A program made the translations under genes and the position numbers. Of a stretch of DNA of 64,000 nt, positions 33,440 to 45,145 are shown piece by piece; the stretch's first letter is position 1; the number at the start of each line of letters is the position of its first letter. The stretch lies in NCBI GenBank assembly GCA_021464245.1, contig JADCRB010000040.1, positions 7,846,575 to 7,910,574 of the forward strand, in the 5' to 3' direction. This stretch comes from Carallia brachiata. Lineage: Eukaryota > Streptophyta > Magnoliopsida > Malpighiales > Rhizophoraceae. A model generated the notes under the pieces. That model saw only the letters and a list, made by a program, of their open reading frames with translations, did no database searches and was not told the DNA's origin.

Positions 33440-33828
33440 GTAGTCTTCCACCAGGAGGCGGCGGAGGGGAGGGGTGAACTGACGAAGTTCAAAGAGTTGA
33501 CAAAGTCAACGATTATGGAGCGTTGGACGGGAGTGAACCTCTCATACCAGATGAGATTAACGTTGATGTTGCCATTCAACAGAGGGTCGTTGTCGTACGT
33601 AAGAACTAGAGGCTGCCCTCGAACTAAAGCGGCGAGCTTTCTAGTAGTGGAAAGCGAAGATCCGATGAAACTGCAGAGGAGGAGGGGGAGGAGTAAGATG
33701 ATGGTGGCCATATGGTAAATAGAGGCCATATGAGAGGGCAAGGAAGAGAGGCTTATGATTCGCTTGGCTGGTCTGAATTCAGAAAAGGGCTAAGCAATGG
33801 ATACGGAGGAAAATGGTGCGGTGTTGGA

Positions 33829-33837
33829 AATTTATAT
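33829..33837 (-). promoter_or_regulatory. Possible TATA box of the EXORDIUM-like gene
   Basis: On the minus strand the sequence reads ATATAAATT about 90-100 bp upstream of the start codon at 33741 or 33729. Position and sequence fit a TATA box that outlived the loss of the coding region. Confidence 0.45.
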
Positions 33838-34759
33838 GGAGGACAAAGAGTAATGTTCTGAGCCGACATGGTTGACTTCTAGTACTTTGAGAAACAATAA
33901 TGATGGAGTCACTTGCTCAGAAAAAAAAATAATAAAAATTGATAAAAAAACTATACTTTTTATTTCATACTTATTTTATTTATAGGAGACTTATTTTGAC
34001 CACTCCCTTTAAAATAAGGAGATTTTCCTAAAAATAATCATGTAAAGGAGAAAGGGTGGGTGGCATGCTAACGACAGAGGCCTTTCCTTGCAGCTTTCTA
34101 GCTCGGGAAATCTTTGGTAGGCTTTTTATTTATTTATTTATTTATTTATGATTTTTATATAGGCATTTATAGTTTTATTTTTGTACTATCAAAGAATTAT
34201 TTTTTCGTAAGGTTTCTTTTGCGAGAAAAATTCAGAGGTTGTGATGGTGGCATTGGTTTTAGGTTGGCTCATAATGAGAAGATATTAATGTTAGTTTTGT
34301 GTAACTCTAATTGCGTGACTGTAGTAAAACGTCTGGTTTAACATTAGCAAAGAAACAAAGGAAAACGACAGTAAAAATTTCGATTACTATATATATATAT
34401 ACGCTTCTCCACCGAGATCCACTTTAATTTTTTTCTCTGTCCTTTTTTTTTTAAATTACTTAAATCCTAAATTTTCTCTCCGTTATTGCATATTAATTGC
34501 TAGAGAGAAACAATTCCCCACTAATTTCCTTTGTAAATTTGAACTTGTGCAATCATTGACAAAAATAATATAATACTGAAAATTATCAGTAAAACACGCA
34601 AGAATAGGTGGCCATAAATCTGAATATATTTTCTCAAAAGGAGTCTCACTTCTTTTTGAATGTGAAATAAAAGGGAGTCAAGTCAACATGACTTCCCAAG
34701 TTAACAACTTTCACAAATATTTTGAGACTTAGTAAAACTATTAAACTTAATCAAATTAA

Positions 34760-35400
34760 TCTTCTAAAGATAGTCAAGAACCTGTTGATGAGGTTTTCAC
34801 AGTTGCCTATGCCAAACGTCTTCCATTTAGTGAAATCAGCATTTGTGACAGTCTTTGGGGTAGTTTTGGAGCCACTTGGGGGATTGTTGATGAATTGATC
34901 TGGTGCAGAAGTTTCACCATTTAAAAATCTTTTTAAATCCTGACTTCCCACCAAGGTCATCACCTATGTATTCAATAAAAGATAGTTTCATGAATTCAAT
35001 TAAATAGAAACAAACTTTGCAACATTTAATGTTGTTGGGTAAGGATATTTGGGGGTGGATCGAGTTATAGTGGTCATCGCCTATACTTTTGATACCATAA
35101 AGAATTTTAGAAACCAAAGGGCAAGAAACAATTGTTTCGTTGTATTATTGACAGTCAAGCCTTAAGGCTCTTTATATACACTGTACAAATGTAAGACCAT
35201 AAAATAACCATACAGAACTGTATACACATAAAGGAATAAAATAATAAATCATAATTTTCTACAATCTTCTCTTAATCCACCAGCTAGTATTGACAAGGCA
35301 AACAAATCATACGAATGACTTCGCAGACAAGGTGAATGATTGTTCTTAAATGAAATATGTGCAGTGTGATTTCGTTCCTCATCAAGATTGTGTCCGTCAA
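34760..35400 (-). mobile_element. Ty1/copia LTR retrotransposon remnant
   Basis: Read on the minus strand, an LTR-like segment (about 35400-35100, with TTATATACACTGT reversed and a TTGTTTCTTGCC end) is followed by TATGGTATCAAAAG at about 35097-35084, which resembles a tRNA-Met primer site with changes. A gag-like fragment comes next (SQDLKRFLNGETSAPDQF and NADFTKWK, about 34950-34790), similar in layout to the start of copia gag. No other domains remain and no second LTR was found. Boundaries are approximate. Confidence 0.45.
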
Positions 35401-37500
35401 TAATGCTTAATATTTGATTGATCCATATGCTTTAGTTTCTGTTGTTTCCTCCCCCTTTCCAATTTTTATTCCTTGATTCAATCTATATCCATAGATAACA
35501 AACTTTTAAGGAAATAAAAATATTAATAATGGTCTTACTCATGTATAGTTTTTTCCCTATTTTTTGTAATTGTATATAATTATTATTATATATTCATGGA
35601 GTTAATGAATAAGACAAAAATAATTGAAATTATTTTTTTATAAAAAATATTTAAATTTAACTTCATTATCATTAATCTTGTAAATATAATCTTGTCTATT
35701 TTAATGTGATGTTATAATTTTTTTTCACATCTAAAAAATAATCGTCCAATAAATTTATTCTTTACTCAATGTAATGAATAAAATATTATTTTTGAAATAA
35801 TAAATTATTTTTTTATAAATTTTTATAAAAAATATTTAAAATCTGCACAATACATGAATTGAAACCTAGAGTGTGTGTGTATATATATATATGCAAGAAA
35901 TAACCTAGATGTAATGGTGCCTAGGGTAAAGAGTTATTAAATAATGTAATCTTTAAATGTATATATCAAGTTATTTAATAATTTTTTAAAAAAATTTAGT
36001 GTTAGATTTTTTTCCCCATAAATAATATTAAATATTTAAAAGTAAAGGTTTTTAATTATTGATAAGATCTAATCCCAATTGAGTACTCTCTTGTTTATTT
36101 ATTTATTTATTTTATTGTGCAACAAATTTGTTGCAATCTATTGGTTCTATATTCATGATACTGTAAATTATTTTTTTTTTTTGAAAATATCAACCTTTAA
36201 ATCTTTGTTGGAATAAACAAAAGTAATTTTATACAATGATGTCATAACATATTGCTGCTCAATTACCATAAATACAATTATTACTCCAATTTAAGGTAAA
36301 TTTCTCTGATTTATTATTAAAAAAAATTAAAATGTTCATAAAATTATAAATGCTCATAAATCTGCCTATTAATATTTGGAATGAATTATCAAAAGAAAAT
36401 TTATACATTCACAAATAAAATTTACAAAATAAAAATAAATTTTAAAAACACATGATATTAACGAAATCTATCATTATAGGGGTCAGTCTTATAATAACAT
36501 TTAAAATGATATATTATAATTTGTGCAAAAGTATTTGTAACATTTTATTGAAAGTTTGCCACTAACTTAGCAAATGATCATCATCTTTAATTTAAAGAGT
36601 AAGACTACATGACTACATTTTAGTAGTAAAAGGTAACAATTCAATTTCATCTAATGATATATAACAAATTATTTATTTTTCCTTAAATTTAACCATCAAA
36701 TAGTTTATATTATTTTATTATTATTTCAAAACTATTTATGTGAAGTTAAAATTTTTTTTTTCCCAAATCAAATAAACCCAATCTACCTCTAACTTCAGAG
36801 CAATTCTCAAACTCGAGAAGACCACAACTTTGCTTAGACATTTGGGGTTAGCAAGACTAGACTGGAGGCTAAGGTATGAGTACACACAGGATTGACATCA
36901 TCACCTGCAACACAGTAGCATGAGGACTTGAAAATTACAGTGGGCAGTGTTGCAACCCTTTCAGATTGGCTTATTATATTATTTATATATGGTCTGTCCA
37001 CCATGATACATGTGGGAATTGGAAATTACCATAGGGCCGATTCTCTATTGTCGGCCTGTGAGCTATTGCCTAATGGATCCAAAAAGCCTAGCTTAAAGAG
37101 GGAAAACAATTCCAATAGACCCTACACTGTAACGAAAGGTAAAAGATGGGAGGACCGAATGGGAAGGACAGAAGAATATCAATAATGGAACAATAAGGAA
37201 TATTTCTGCAACGGTGTTAATTTTTTTTGCTACAAAAAATAACATTATGATTTCTTGTACTATATTTTATCAGTCTTGTTGCAAAAATAATTAAGATCGT
37301 TGTATTATTGACACTTCTTCTATCCTCCTCATTCAGTCTATACACCCGCACCCCGAATAGGACAATGTTCATATGCCAAAACACTAGATTATTAAAGTTC
37401 CCAACTGATTGCTAGGAAACTTCAATGATCTTTTTTCTTTCACTTTTGATATAATCAGTTGTTTGTATGTTAATAATAAATGGATGCAGAATTTATTTGG
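35400..37500. other. AT-rich spacer
   Basis: Very AT-rich with no recognisable gene. The open frame near 36928-37185 has no family features. Confidence 0.5.
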
Positions 37501-37514
37501 CAATTGTTATTTAC

Positions 37515-37812
37515 ACCAAAAAAAAAACACCGCATACTAATGTTGAAAGAACTGAACTGCACTGGCCTGTCGGATTGGAAAAACCGAGAATCGACCCTAA
37601 GTCTGGTTTGGTTCTCTCTAGAAACTGGGGATTATGTGAACAGGTTAGAAAACCAACGAACTGACTGGTTCGACCGTGAACCGATGAACTAGTCATAGTT
37701 TTGTCCAATTCACAGCACCATAAAATGTTAATATTTTTCCATTTGGGTACAGTCGAACCTGTGACCTTATTAATGGAGGAGCACACCCGCCACTACTAGG
37801 CCACATTAGTAG
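37515..37812 (-). mobile_element. SINE-like segment with 11-bp flanking repeat, mixed with an ACCGGTT element
   Basis: TTGTTATTTAC occurs at 37504-37514 and 37813-37823. Reading the minus strand from about 37805, GTGGCCTAGTAGTGG resembles a tRNA-like A box region and CAGGTTCGACTG a B box. The left end on the plus strand has an A run at about 37518-37527. Part of the interval (about 37545-37690), however, looks like the left end of an ACCGGTT-family element (TGTTGAAAGAACTG). The two signals conflict, so this may be a SINE next to or inside another element, or a chance flanking repeat. Confidence 0.35.
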
Positions 37813-38640
37813 TTGTTATTTACTTTTTTTTTTTTCTAAACTTATTATATACTTACGGCTATGGGTTCATTCTCTTTTATTTTTTATTTTTCATTTTTCC
37901 TTTTTATTAATTATTTCTTCTTAACTTGTGGACCAAGACAACCCTCCAAAGTACAAACTCAAAAAGCTCCCCCAATTATGTGTTTTTCCCATCTTCTTGT
38001 ATTAAATTATTTTTAAAAAAATGTGAATTAATTCAAATAAAAAGTATTTAGAATATATTTTCTATTTTTATTTACATCATTTATATATTAAGGTAGTTAT
38101 TCTTTAATTATTATGATATTTTAAATCATAAGTTATATGTTTTTAACATATCTATTTAATATCTTTAACATAAATAATAATTAATATCTTATATAAATAT
38201 ATTTTCTAAAATACAATTTTCTTTAAATATTTATTATCTTTTATTCAAACTTTTCATCACATTATTTGCCACAAAAATATCAACTATATAATTTAAATAA
38301 AGCCTTTAACTCATGTAATTTATTTAAATTATTCAAATATAAAACTATGCTTTTGAATTATTTACATATATTAATATATCAGTTTTTTAATCTTACTTTA
38401 TAATATATTAAATCTACAAGTATTTCTATTTTACTATACATATATATAATATTAATATTTGATATTACACTTTATATTTATATTATATATATATTGTATG
38501 TATAGATAATTTAATTTTTATATATTTAATATTAAATACCATTTTTACCGGTTTAATTCCGGTTAAACCAGTTGAATCAGTTAAACTTTAAATCTATGAG
38601 CTTTCCGGTTCAGTGACCGGTTCAATTTGACAATTTTACT
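37540..38640. mobile_element. ACCGGTT-rich inverted-repeat element, copy 2
   Basis: The left end TGTTGAAAGAACTG is the inverse of the CAGT-rich right end of the 57.7-58.5 kb copy. The right part (about 38545-38640) carries TTACCGGTTTAATTCCGG and GTGACCGGTTC. The interior is almost pure A/T and non-coding. Boundaries are approximate. Confidence 0.4.
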
Positions 38641-38644
38641 ACAG

Positions 38645-39400
38645 ACACACATAACAAGTGTAATAGGCTCCACTTTTGCTTTCTTATTGTGCTGTATGCA
38701 GTAAAATCCTGCATGTGAATAACAATTGTCAATTTTTATACATTAATGATATTCTTCTTCTTCTTCTTCTTCTTTTCTTTTTTTAAGGAAAAAACATGAA
38801 TGGTGTGACTTTTTTTTTTTAAAAAACTTGTATTGCAATTCAAAATTTTACATTCACTAATATTGAAGTATTTTAAGTACCTGATTTTAGATGTTTCCAC
38901 ATACTAGTTTTATTCAATCCAAACACTTGATGAGTTAAAAAAAATTTTGAGGGCGCACTTCTCTAGTTTAAAAGCGTAATAATACATATGATAATGATAA
39001 TAAATTCTCATGTTGCAAGAAATCACGAAAATTTCCTAATAAGCTTGTTTTGTTTAATCTAATATACTATCGGTTCTTAATTCATGTTTTACAGCTGTCC
39101 ATAATAGGAATAGGCCTTTAAAATCGTCCAAACACTGTTGCTGCACTTTTGAGTTGGGAAAAAATACAGCGCCAGACTAACGAAACCTGACTTATGCCTG
39201 AATGAGGTGGCAACCAATAAAAAAAGAATAAGTCCGACGAGGGAAAGAATAAATCAGAAGCAGGAAAAAAATAAAAATAGGGGCAAAATCGAAAATCACA
39301 CCACCACATGAAATCATAAATACGTTAAAAATTGCAAAGAAAATTTCTGCAATAACATTTGTACCACTTCAAAACCTCCGTTAGTTTCTCACACACCTAC
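38645..39400. other. Spacer and probable promoter of the 39.4-kb fragment
   Basis: Contains a (TTC)n run near 38754-38775 and AT-rich DNA. From about 39120 it becomes promoter-like, with a CCAAT word near 39214 and a CATAAATAC TATA-like sequence near 39315, about 90 bp upstream of the ATG at 39402. Confidence 0.35.
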
Positions 39401-39401
39401 G

Positions 39402-39620
39402 ATGTCTTCTTCTTTGCCATCGGCGAGCCACCACTGCCGTTCCTCTCTGGTTATTGGGTCTTTGTGTGGCTCACGAAGCTCGGTTGCTGCTTTAAGCAAG
39501 AATTGCAGTTGGGGTCAACAACAACAATTTGTGGTTTGTATGGTGCCCAACGAAGAGAAATTGACTCATCGAAACCCTGTCGATTTCCCAATTGTGTATA
39601 CATATAGTCTCTACAATTGA
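39402..39620 (+). pseudogene. Orphan first exon encoding a plastid-transit-peptide-like N-terminus
   Basis: The frame starts MSSSLPSASHHCRSS and is rich in Ser, Ala, Arg and Cys with few acidic residues, like a chloroplast transit peptide, then turns to VPNEEKLTHRNPVDFPI. After DFPI the sequence reads GTGTATAC, which could be a splice donor; reading on gives a few more codons and a stop at 39618-39620. I could not find a convincing next exon in the following 2 kb, so this may be a partial gene copy. The pieces at 40868-41092 and about 41271-41330 are open but not recognisable. Product unknown. Confidence 0.35.
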
Positions 39621-41630
39621 GCTTTACTTATTATTCTCAATCAATTAAATTTATTAACCTTTGTTGGTAAACTAAATTATATTCTTAGTTTTAAGAGACT
39701 TAATTGAAAAATCACTAAATTCACATAATTATAATAGAATCCAACTTGTTCGTGTGAAGCTGGGAGTCCATGTTTGAAACATATGTTTATGTGTCTGTTG
39801 AAGTTTGTTAATGAATAAATTATTGTGTGTGAGAATCCAACTTGTTCGTGTAAAATGGCATGTGATTTTGGGGAGAATGAGTTGTAAATGAATAAATTAT
39901 TGTGTATAAAATTATGCACTCTAATTGTTTTGTTATAAGTTTTGAATACATGGTATCATATTAATTTTACAATCACTTGAACAAGGGTATAATGCTTGGT
40001 AAAAGTCCTTAGGTTTTCTATTTGGAAGTGAATAAACAGATTAATGACGCATGTTTTGTTATTCAAGTAAGGTAGAAACTAATTGCAGTGACATATTTTT
40101 TTGTGAAAAGATTTCATATTAATTGATGATTAAGGTCTTTGTGTTGCCACATATGATTTTTTGGCATTAGTGAGGTAAATAAATTTCTTGCTAGGATTGT
40201 ACAGGTGATGACAACTGTGAGGCAACCACCTAAATATCTTATGATCTGAGCTTCTTTTTGTGTTTCCATATTATTTGGTTATTGAGTGAAAATTCTCCTT
40301 ACTTTAGTTATATTGCAAGATTGTTTGATGATGTGATAGTAAAGATCACAAATAATTTGTGACTATTGAGATTGGAAGTGAACGCTGAGGAAATGATCAC
40401 ATAGTTTTTTGGTGCATTGTCAAGGAAACTTGCTGAAGTTATGACTAGTTAATCACACTAATAACTTTCACTTTGTAGTTTTTTTATACTATTTTTGATG
40501 ACATACTGCTTTTTAGATTTGTGAAACTAGTCATGCACTTGGCATAGGTAATGTACCAGCATTCGCCAGAGTTAGACCTTCCTCGCATGCTGCATTATAC
40601 TGGCCTGAAAATGACTTTGAAGTTAGCTCGTCGACCTCAACCTTTGTAGGACCTTTATAGCATGTGGATGCTTTTTGGAATTTTTAAATTGGAATTTGTG
40701 ACTTTTGCAAAATTTTAAAATACAATTAGTTAGCATTTAATAGTTTTTATAAGGTTGGGAGTAGCATTGGGCTAATATGATTGAAATGGCTTCCCTTTAG
40801 TACGATTCTTCATACAATAGAGTTTGTGTTTATTAGATGATATAATAACATTTCTAAAAATTATTTTTTGGATGTTTTTGTTGTAGTTAATGAGCCAACA
40901 AGCACCCAACAACATTTAACCCATCCTAGTTCCATTTTGCAGGGTCAACAATGGGATAGAAGGCACCCAGTCGTTGTTTGGGACAACACAAAATATAAGT
41001 ACTCAACGATAAGTGCACAAATGAAACGATTCTTAGTGACTTTTCTAGTGGCAAGGCCAAAAGATGATCTTTTTGTTTTGACTCTAGTTTAACAATAATG
41101 TACTTTAATCCAATGATCATATATGCAATAAGTGTGCCCATTTTTTAGAACATTATATTTCTTTTTTTTCTTCTCTTCAATTTATTCAATATCTTCATGA
41201 CAAAAATTGACTTATTTTCCCAGTATGCTTTTATAACTTATTTTCAGTTATGTTCAATCACATGCAGATTGTTGCTGTTCCACTAACTTACCCTACCGAC
41301 CTGGGTGGCAAATACAGTGATTCAAAAGAGTAGAAAGGGGAACTCTTCTCTGAAATTCCCAAAATTAAGTATAAAGTAGAGACATTTGCGAAGAATGTGT
41401 CTAGATTGTGTTTAATCGTGCGACAAAGTAAGGAGTTAGGATTGGTCCAATGAGTTTGTCAACAATAGAGAAGCCGAGGATGGTGTATTCCTTTTGTGAA
41501 ACAATTTGTGATGTAATATAAGGAATTTGCTATTGGGCTATTGAGGTTATTGGAACTTACTACATTATAATGCAAGTGGTACATGAACAAATTGGCTTTC
41601 TTATTTCCAAAAGGACTGTTGTGATGAGTT
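39621..41630. other. Region with unrecognised exon-like pieces
   Basis: Several short open stretches with possible splice sites lie here: about 40525-40640, 40868-41092 and 41271-41335. None matches a family I know, and no consistent gene model links them to the transit-peptide-like exon at 39402. Confidence 0.3.
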
Positions 41631-41638
41631 ATAATTAT

Positions 41639-41800
41639 GGTTTTAAGAATTGGACCAGACAGATCGATTTAATCAAAAAAAATTGAGAATTAATTTATAG
41701 TCCAATCCAATTATGTCAAAAAACAAGAGTGCAAAAGAACCAGTGAAAAAATTAAAAAACTGACTAATTCAATCGAAAATTAGTGCAGGGTTGATTTTTT
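41639..41800. mobile_element. ACCGGTT-family fragment
   Basis: Begins TTTTAAGAATTGGACCAGAC, like the left ends of the other copies, and carries degenerate GACTAATTCAATCG words. No matching right end was placed with confidence, so it is listed as a fragment. Confidence 0.3.
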
Positions 41801-41917
41801 TCGATTCAATCAGTGCATGGTGGGTGACGTGGCGCATTGGTAGGTGACGTGACGCGACGCAACGCACTCTGCATGTGTCATGCCACCCTAAAAAATTCGA
41901 GTGCCATTACACTTCCA

Positions 41918-42103
41918 GAATTAGGCATCCTACCCGAATTTTTTTTGTGCAACCAGACAAACATTTTGTGCAACCAGACCAACATTTTGTGCAACAAAAA
42001 ATATAGAAAAATATAGGTGTTTCTTGTTGCACAAAATAACAGTCTTGTTGCACAAAACGTTGGTCTTGTTGCACAAAAAAAATTCGGGCAAGATGCCCGA
42101 TTC
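41918..42103. repeat. Long foldback hairpin with repeated TTGTGCAAC units
   Basis: Two arms of about 78 bp (41918-41995 and 42026-42103) are inverted copies with only scattered mismatches, separated by a 30-bp AT-rich loop. Each arm carries GGCATC, CCCGAATTTTTTTTG and three spaced copies of TTGTGCAAC, the first two followed by MAGAC (M = A or C). The inner stem pairs GTGCAAC with GTTGCAC. No flanking target duplication is obvious. It is most likely a foldback-type miniature transposon; a transcript through it would form a near-perfect long hairpin. Confidence 0.8.
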
Positions 42104-43430
42104 GGGTGCCTTACTTTTTTCCAAAAAATTCAAATTGATAATAAATTCGAAGCCGTTTAGTCTTGGGAAATGAAACATTTCATTGGACAATGTCCTGAAC
42201 GGTGTTAAGAAAAAGAAAGAATGCATTGGATACTATGCCAAAAGCATGACTACAATCAATTATCACATTGAGAATTGAAAAATATTAAAATTTGCATAAA
42301 TTATTTATAATTAAAGTAAATTTTGAAATTTAAAATTCATATTAAATTATAAATATACTAATTATATTATCACACTTCAAGAATCTTGTATATAAAAATA
42401 AAGAAATTAATATCTTTAATTTATATTTTATTAAAATTATTTAATTTTTTTGTTAAATATATTAATTATAATATTTTTAATGTATATAAAAATTAATATC
42501 TTATATAAATATTATTCTTAAAATATAATTTTATTTAAAATTTATTATCTTGTATTAAAACTTTTAAACATAAATATAAACAATGTTCTGTTCCTTGTGG
42601 GTGTAACACAAAAGTATCTACTATATTTTTATTAATACAATTAATTCTATATACTTACAAAATTTTATCTAATTAAGTGCTGCGTAAAATACAATTTTGT
42701 AATGAAGTTACAAAAATTATAAGACATACAAACTATTAATATTTCATCTCACAAAATATGATTACTGATGTGACACCACCAAGAGATCTTAATAGGTTAA
42801 CCTTTGCATACTTTAAACCGTACATGGGCATAAACAATCCTCTCGAGTTTATGGTTTACCCTCCTAAACGTGAAAGTTAGTGGTTGTAACTTTCAGTTAG
42901 TTGCTTATTCTAACACTTTTCTGCTGGGAGATGGAGAAATTGAACTCCCACTTTTTGGTATTTCAAAGGTTTGTCCATCGTTCACTAGTTGTTCTTAATG
43001 GAGTGAATTGTTTTTTTAAGGACGAAAAACTCCTTTTTGGACAAATTCTAGTTTTTTTAGTAGAGTTCCAACTAGCGCCAGTTTTTCTTGTTTTACAAAA
43101 TGTATATCCTATAAAATATTTGATATTGAAACAGAAACAATAACTATAAGTTAGAAAATTATAAGTTCACCACAATCTACAATATTTATGGATGATTACC
43201 AAATATAGTTTAAACTTTTTAGTTATCATCAAATTTAAAATTTAAGATGAGATACGATATTCAAATTTTAGACTTTATTTTTAACAAGTGTCTCTTATAT
43301 CAATCAAACTAGACATGTATTTTTAACAGAGTGGCCAGGAGATAGTCAGATTGTAGTTTGATTGTACCTATTAATTGAGACTTCAAACTTAATTTTTTTT
43401 TTTATAGGAAATGGAATTTTATGTATTTAG
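42104..43430. other. AT-rich spacer
   Basis: No gene recognised. The segment at about 43435-43520 has a faint resemblance to the ACCGGTT family (TTTTAAAAACTAGATTAGAC). Confidence 0.45.
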
Positions 43431-43659
43431 TCTATAGTTTTAAAAACTAGATTAGACTGATATCATATTATATATAGGTAAACAATCACTGGTCTAGTTC
43501 AATTTTGTTAAAAATCCAGTAAGAGAGGGAATGAATGAATTAACTTAGAGATTCCACCAGATAATTGAATTGGTGAATTAAATGAATTTTTGATAAATGT
43601 TTTTCTTTTTTTGAAAGAAAATGATTTATGATTATATTATTTATTAAAAATACTTGTAT

Positions 43660-44013
43660 ATACATGCTTACAGTTTTTTTTTTTAACAATGAAAAAAAGA
43701 TCCTATTGAACGTGTCAGTCATCAGATCTTTAAGTCAAAACAAGAGTAATTCCGTTTATTTGAGTTCCTTTCAACAACCCCAAATAGGCTCATTCACTTC
43801 CTGAATACCAATGAGGCTGAGCGTGACTCCGTTACTGGAGTTCCAGTAGAATAATCTAGACCTAACGCTGCGTATCACTGTTTATACTTAAACAAAACCC
43901 TAGTATGAGTCAGCAAAGGGAGCGCAGGCGTGGAGGTTTGAACCTGAGATTCGCAGTGTAGAAGCACGCCGACTTGCCACTGAACTACCACCTCGGTTGG
44001 ATACATGCTTACA
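43660..44013 (-). mobile_element. tRNA-derived SINE with 13-bp target duplication
   Basis: Body 43673-44000, on the minus strand. ATACATGCTTACA is repeated exactly at 43660-43672 and 44001-44013. Reading the minus strand from 44000, the head is tRNA-like: GAGGTGGTAGTTCAGTGG contains the A box TAGTTCAGTGG, and CAGGTTCAAACCTCC contains the B box GGTTCAAACC at proper spacing. A tRNA-unrelated body follows, and the element ends in an A-rich tail, seen as the T run 43674-43684 on the plus strand. Confidence 0.88.
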
Positions 44014-44080
44014 ATTTATTTAATAAATTTTACACATCTTATAAAAATGTAAGTTATTTTTTGAATTATTTGACGCATAA

Positions 44081-44710
44081 TTTTAAAAATTGGACCAACC
44101 CGATAAGCCGGATCAGAAAACCGGTGAACGGAGGCTCGTGATCTATTTTTGGCATAGAACTGAGGTAGGAAACGAACCGCTTGAAAACCATTTGAACCAG
44201 TAACCCGAAAATCGGTGAACCGGACAGTCCAATATTAACCCGGGTTGTTTTTCTAAAACGATGCCGTTTTATTTTTTTTTTTTCTTTTTTTGATTAAAAA
44301 TGAGAATGAATCACACTTATTTATATTAATGAAAAATGTAGTATTTTTAAATTATATGTGTTGACTCTATGATATATTTTGTTCAATAATATTTTGCTTT
44401 TGATATAGATACTTTATTGATTCATATAATTAAAAAACTATTTAAAATATTTTGTACTTTGATTTTATTTTAGTTGTAAGTAGACTCATATTTTATTTTT
44501 TTATGGTTATACTGATTGTTTGTTATTAAAAAATAATAAATTGTAAGTATTTATTATTATTTTATTAAATAAAATTGACTCGTCAGTTCAATTGTTGAAT
44601 TTTCGATTAGACCGTTAGATCACTAACACATTTTTTTTATCGGTTAAATAACTGGTTCAATTTTTAAATTATGATTTGACCAACTAACTATTCAAATTCT
44701 GATCCGCGAC
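44081..44710. mobile_element. ACCGGTT-rich inverted-repeat element, copy 3
   Basis: The left end TTTTAAAAATTGGACCAACC and the right end TTTGACCAACTAAC...CAAATTCTGATC are roughly inverted. ACCGGTGAACGG and CCGGTGAACCGG words fill the left flank and the core is AT-rich. Same architecture as the copies at 3.4 and 56.3 kb, but more decayed. Confidence 0.45.
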
Positions 44711-44732
44711 TCAATGAACTGAATCTAAGATA

Positions 44733-45145
44733 ATGTTTGGATTGGTTGATTTCCATGGGAAAAAATTAGTAGAGAAAGAATTGATTTCAATCTTTGCGTT
44801 TAGATTGGAGATTGCATTTAGTGCATGAGAATTGGTTTCAATCTGTACTTGAGCCCACAATTTTTTGGAAGCCGGTGAAACAACTTGCTTTGGAGAATAC
44901 GTGTGAAATTACAAAAAAGCCGAATGAATGCATTTGATTTTGTCCTTTTCGAACAAAAAATGTTGGGCAGCAGTTTATTTATTTAATATATGTCACACTT
45001 TTTTTTCTCTCACTTTTTTATTATATTTAAATAATAAATTTATTTTCTTATAAAAAATTTTCACTATTTTTTAATACTTTCTTAATACTTTTATTTTTCA
45101 CTATTTTCAATCTTACTGGAAAACAAAATCCAAACACACTATTAA
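44733..45145. mobile_element. Candidate miniature inverted-repeat element
   Basis: Starts TGTTTGGATTGGTTGATTTC and ends GGAAAACAAAATCCAAACAC, so the ends are imperfect inverted repeats (GTTTGGATT against AATCCAAAC). Length is about 410 bp, non-coding. Ends of this type are common among plant miniature elements. No clear target duplication was found. Confidence 0.35.

Larger units (their letters stand above)
28520..33741 (-). pseudogene. EXL2: EXORDIUM-like (PHI-1) gene split by an LTR retrotransposon
   Basis: Secreted apoplastic protein family linked to brassinosteroid and carbon-starvation growth responses. The 5' part (33741 or 33729 down to 33440) encodes a signal peptide (MATIILLLPLLLCSFIGSS) and the conserved NVNLIWYERFTPVQR and ASWWKTT blocks. 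The 3' part (29156 down to 28520) continues with [45 protein letters not shown] and the C-terminus MWDPQTSACKTLL. A 4.3-kb element lies between WWKTT and DKY. The 3' part also has frameshifts near 29105, 28925 and 28770 (the last looks like a 2-bp loss), so it would stay broken without the insertion. Combined coding length, about 307 codons, is normal for the family, which is intronless. The EXL2 name rests on synteny with At5g64260 as I remember it. Confidence 0.88.
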
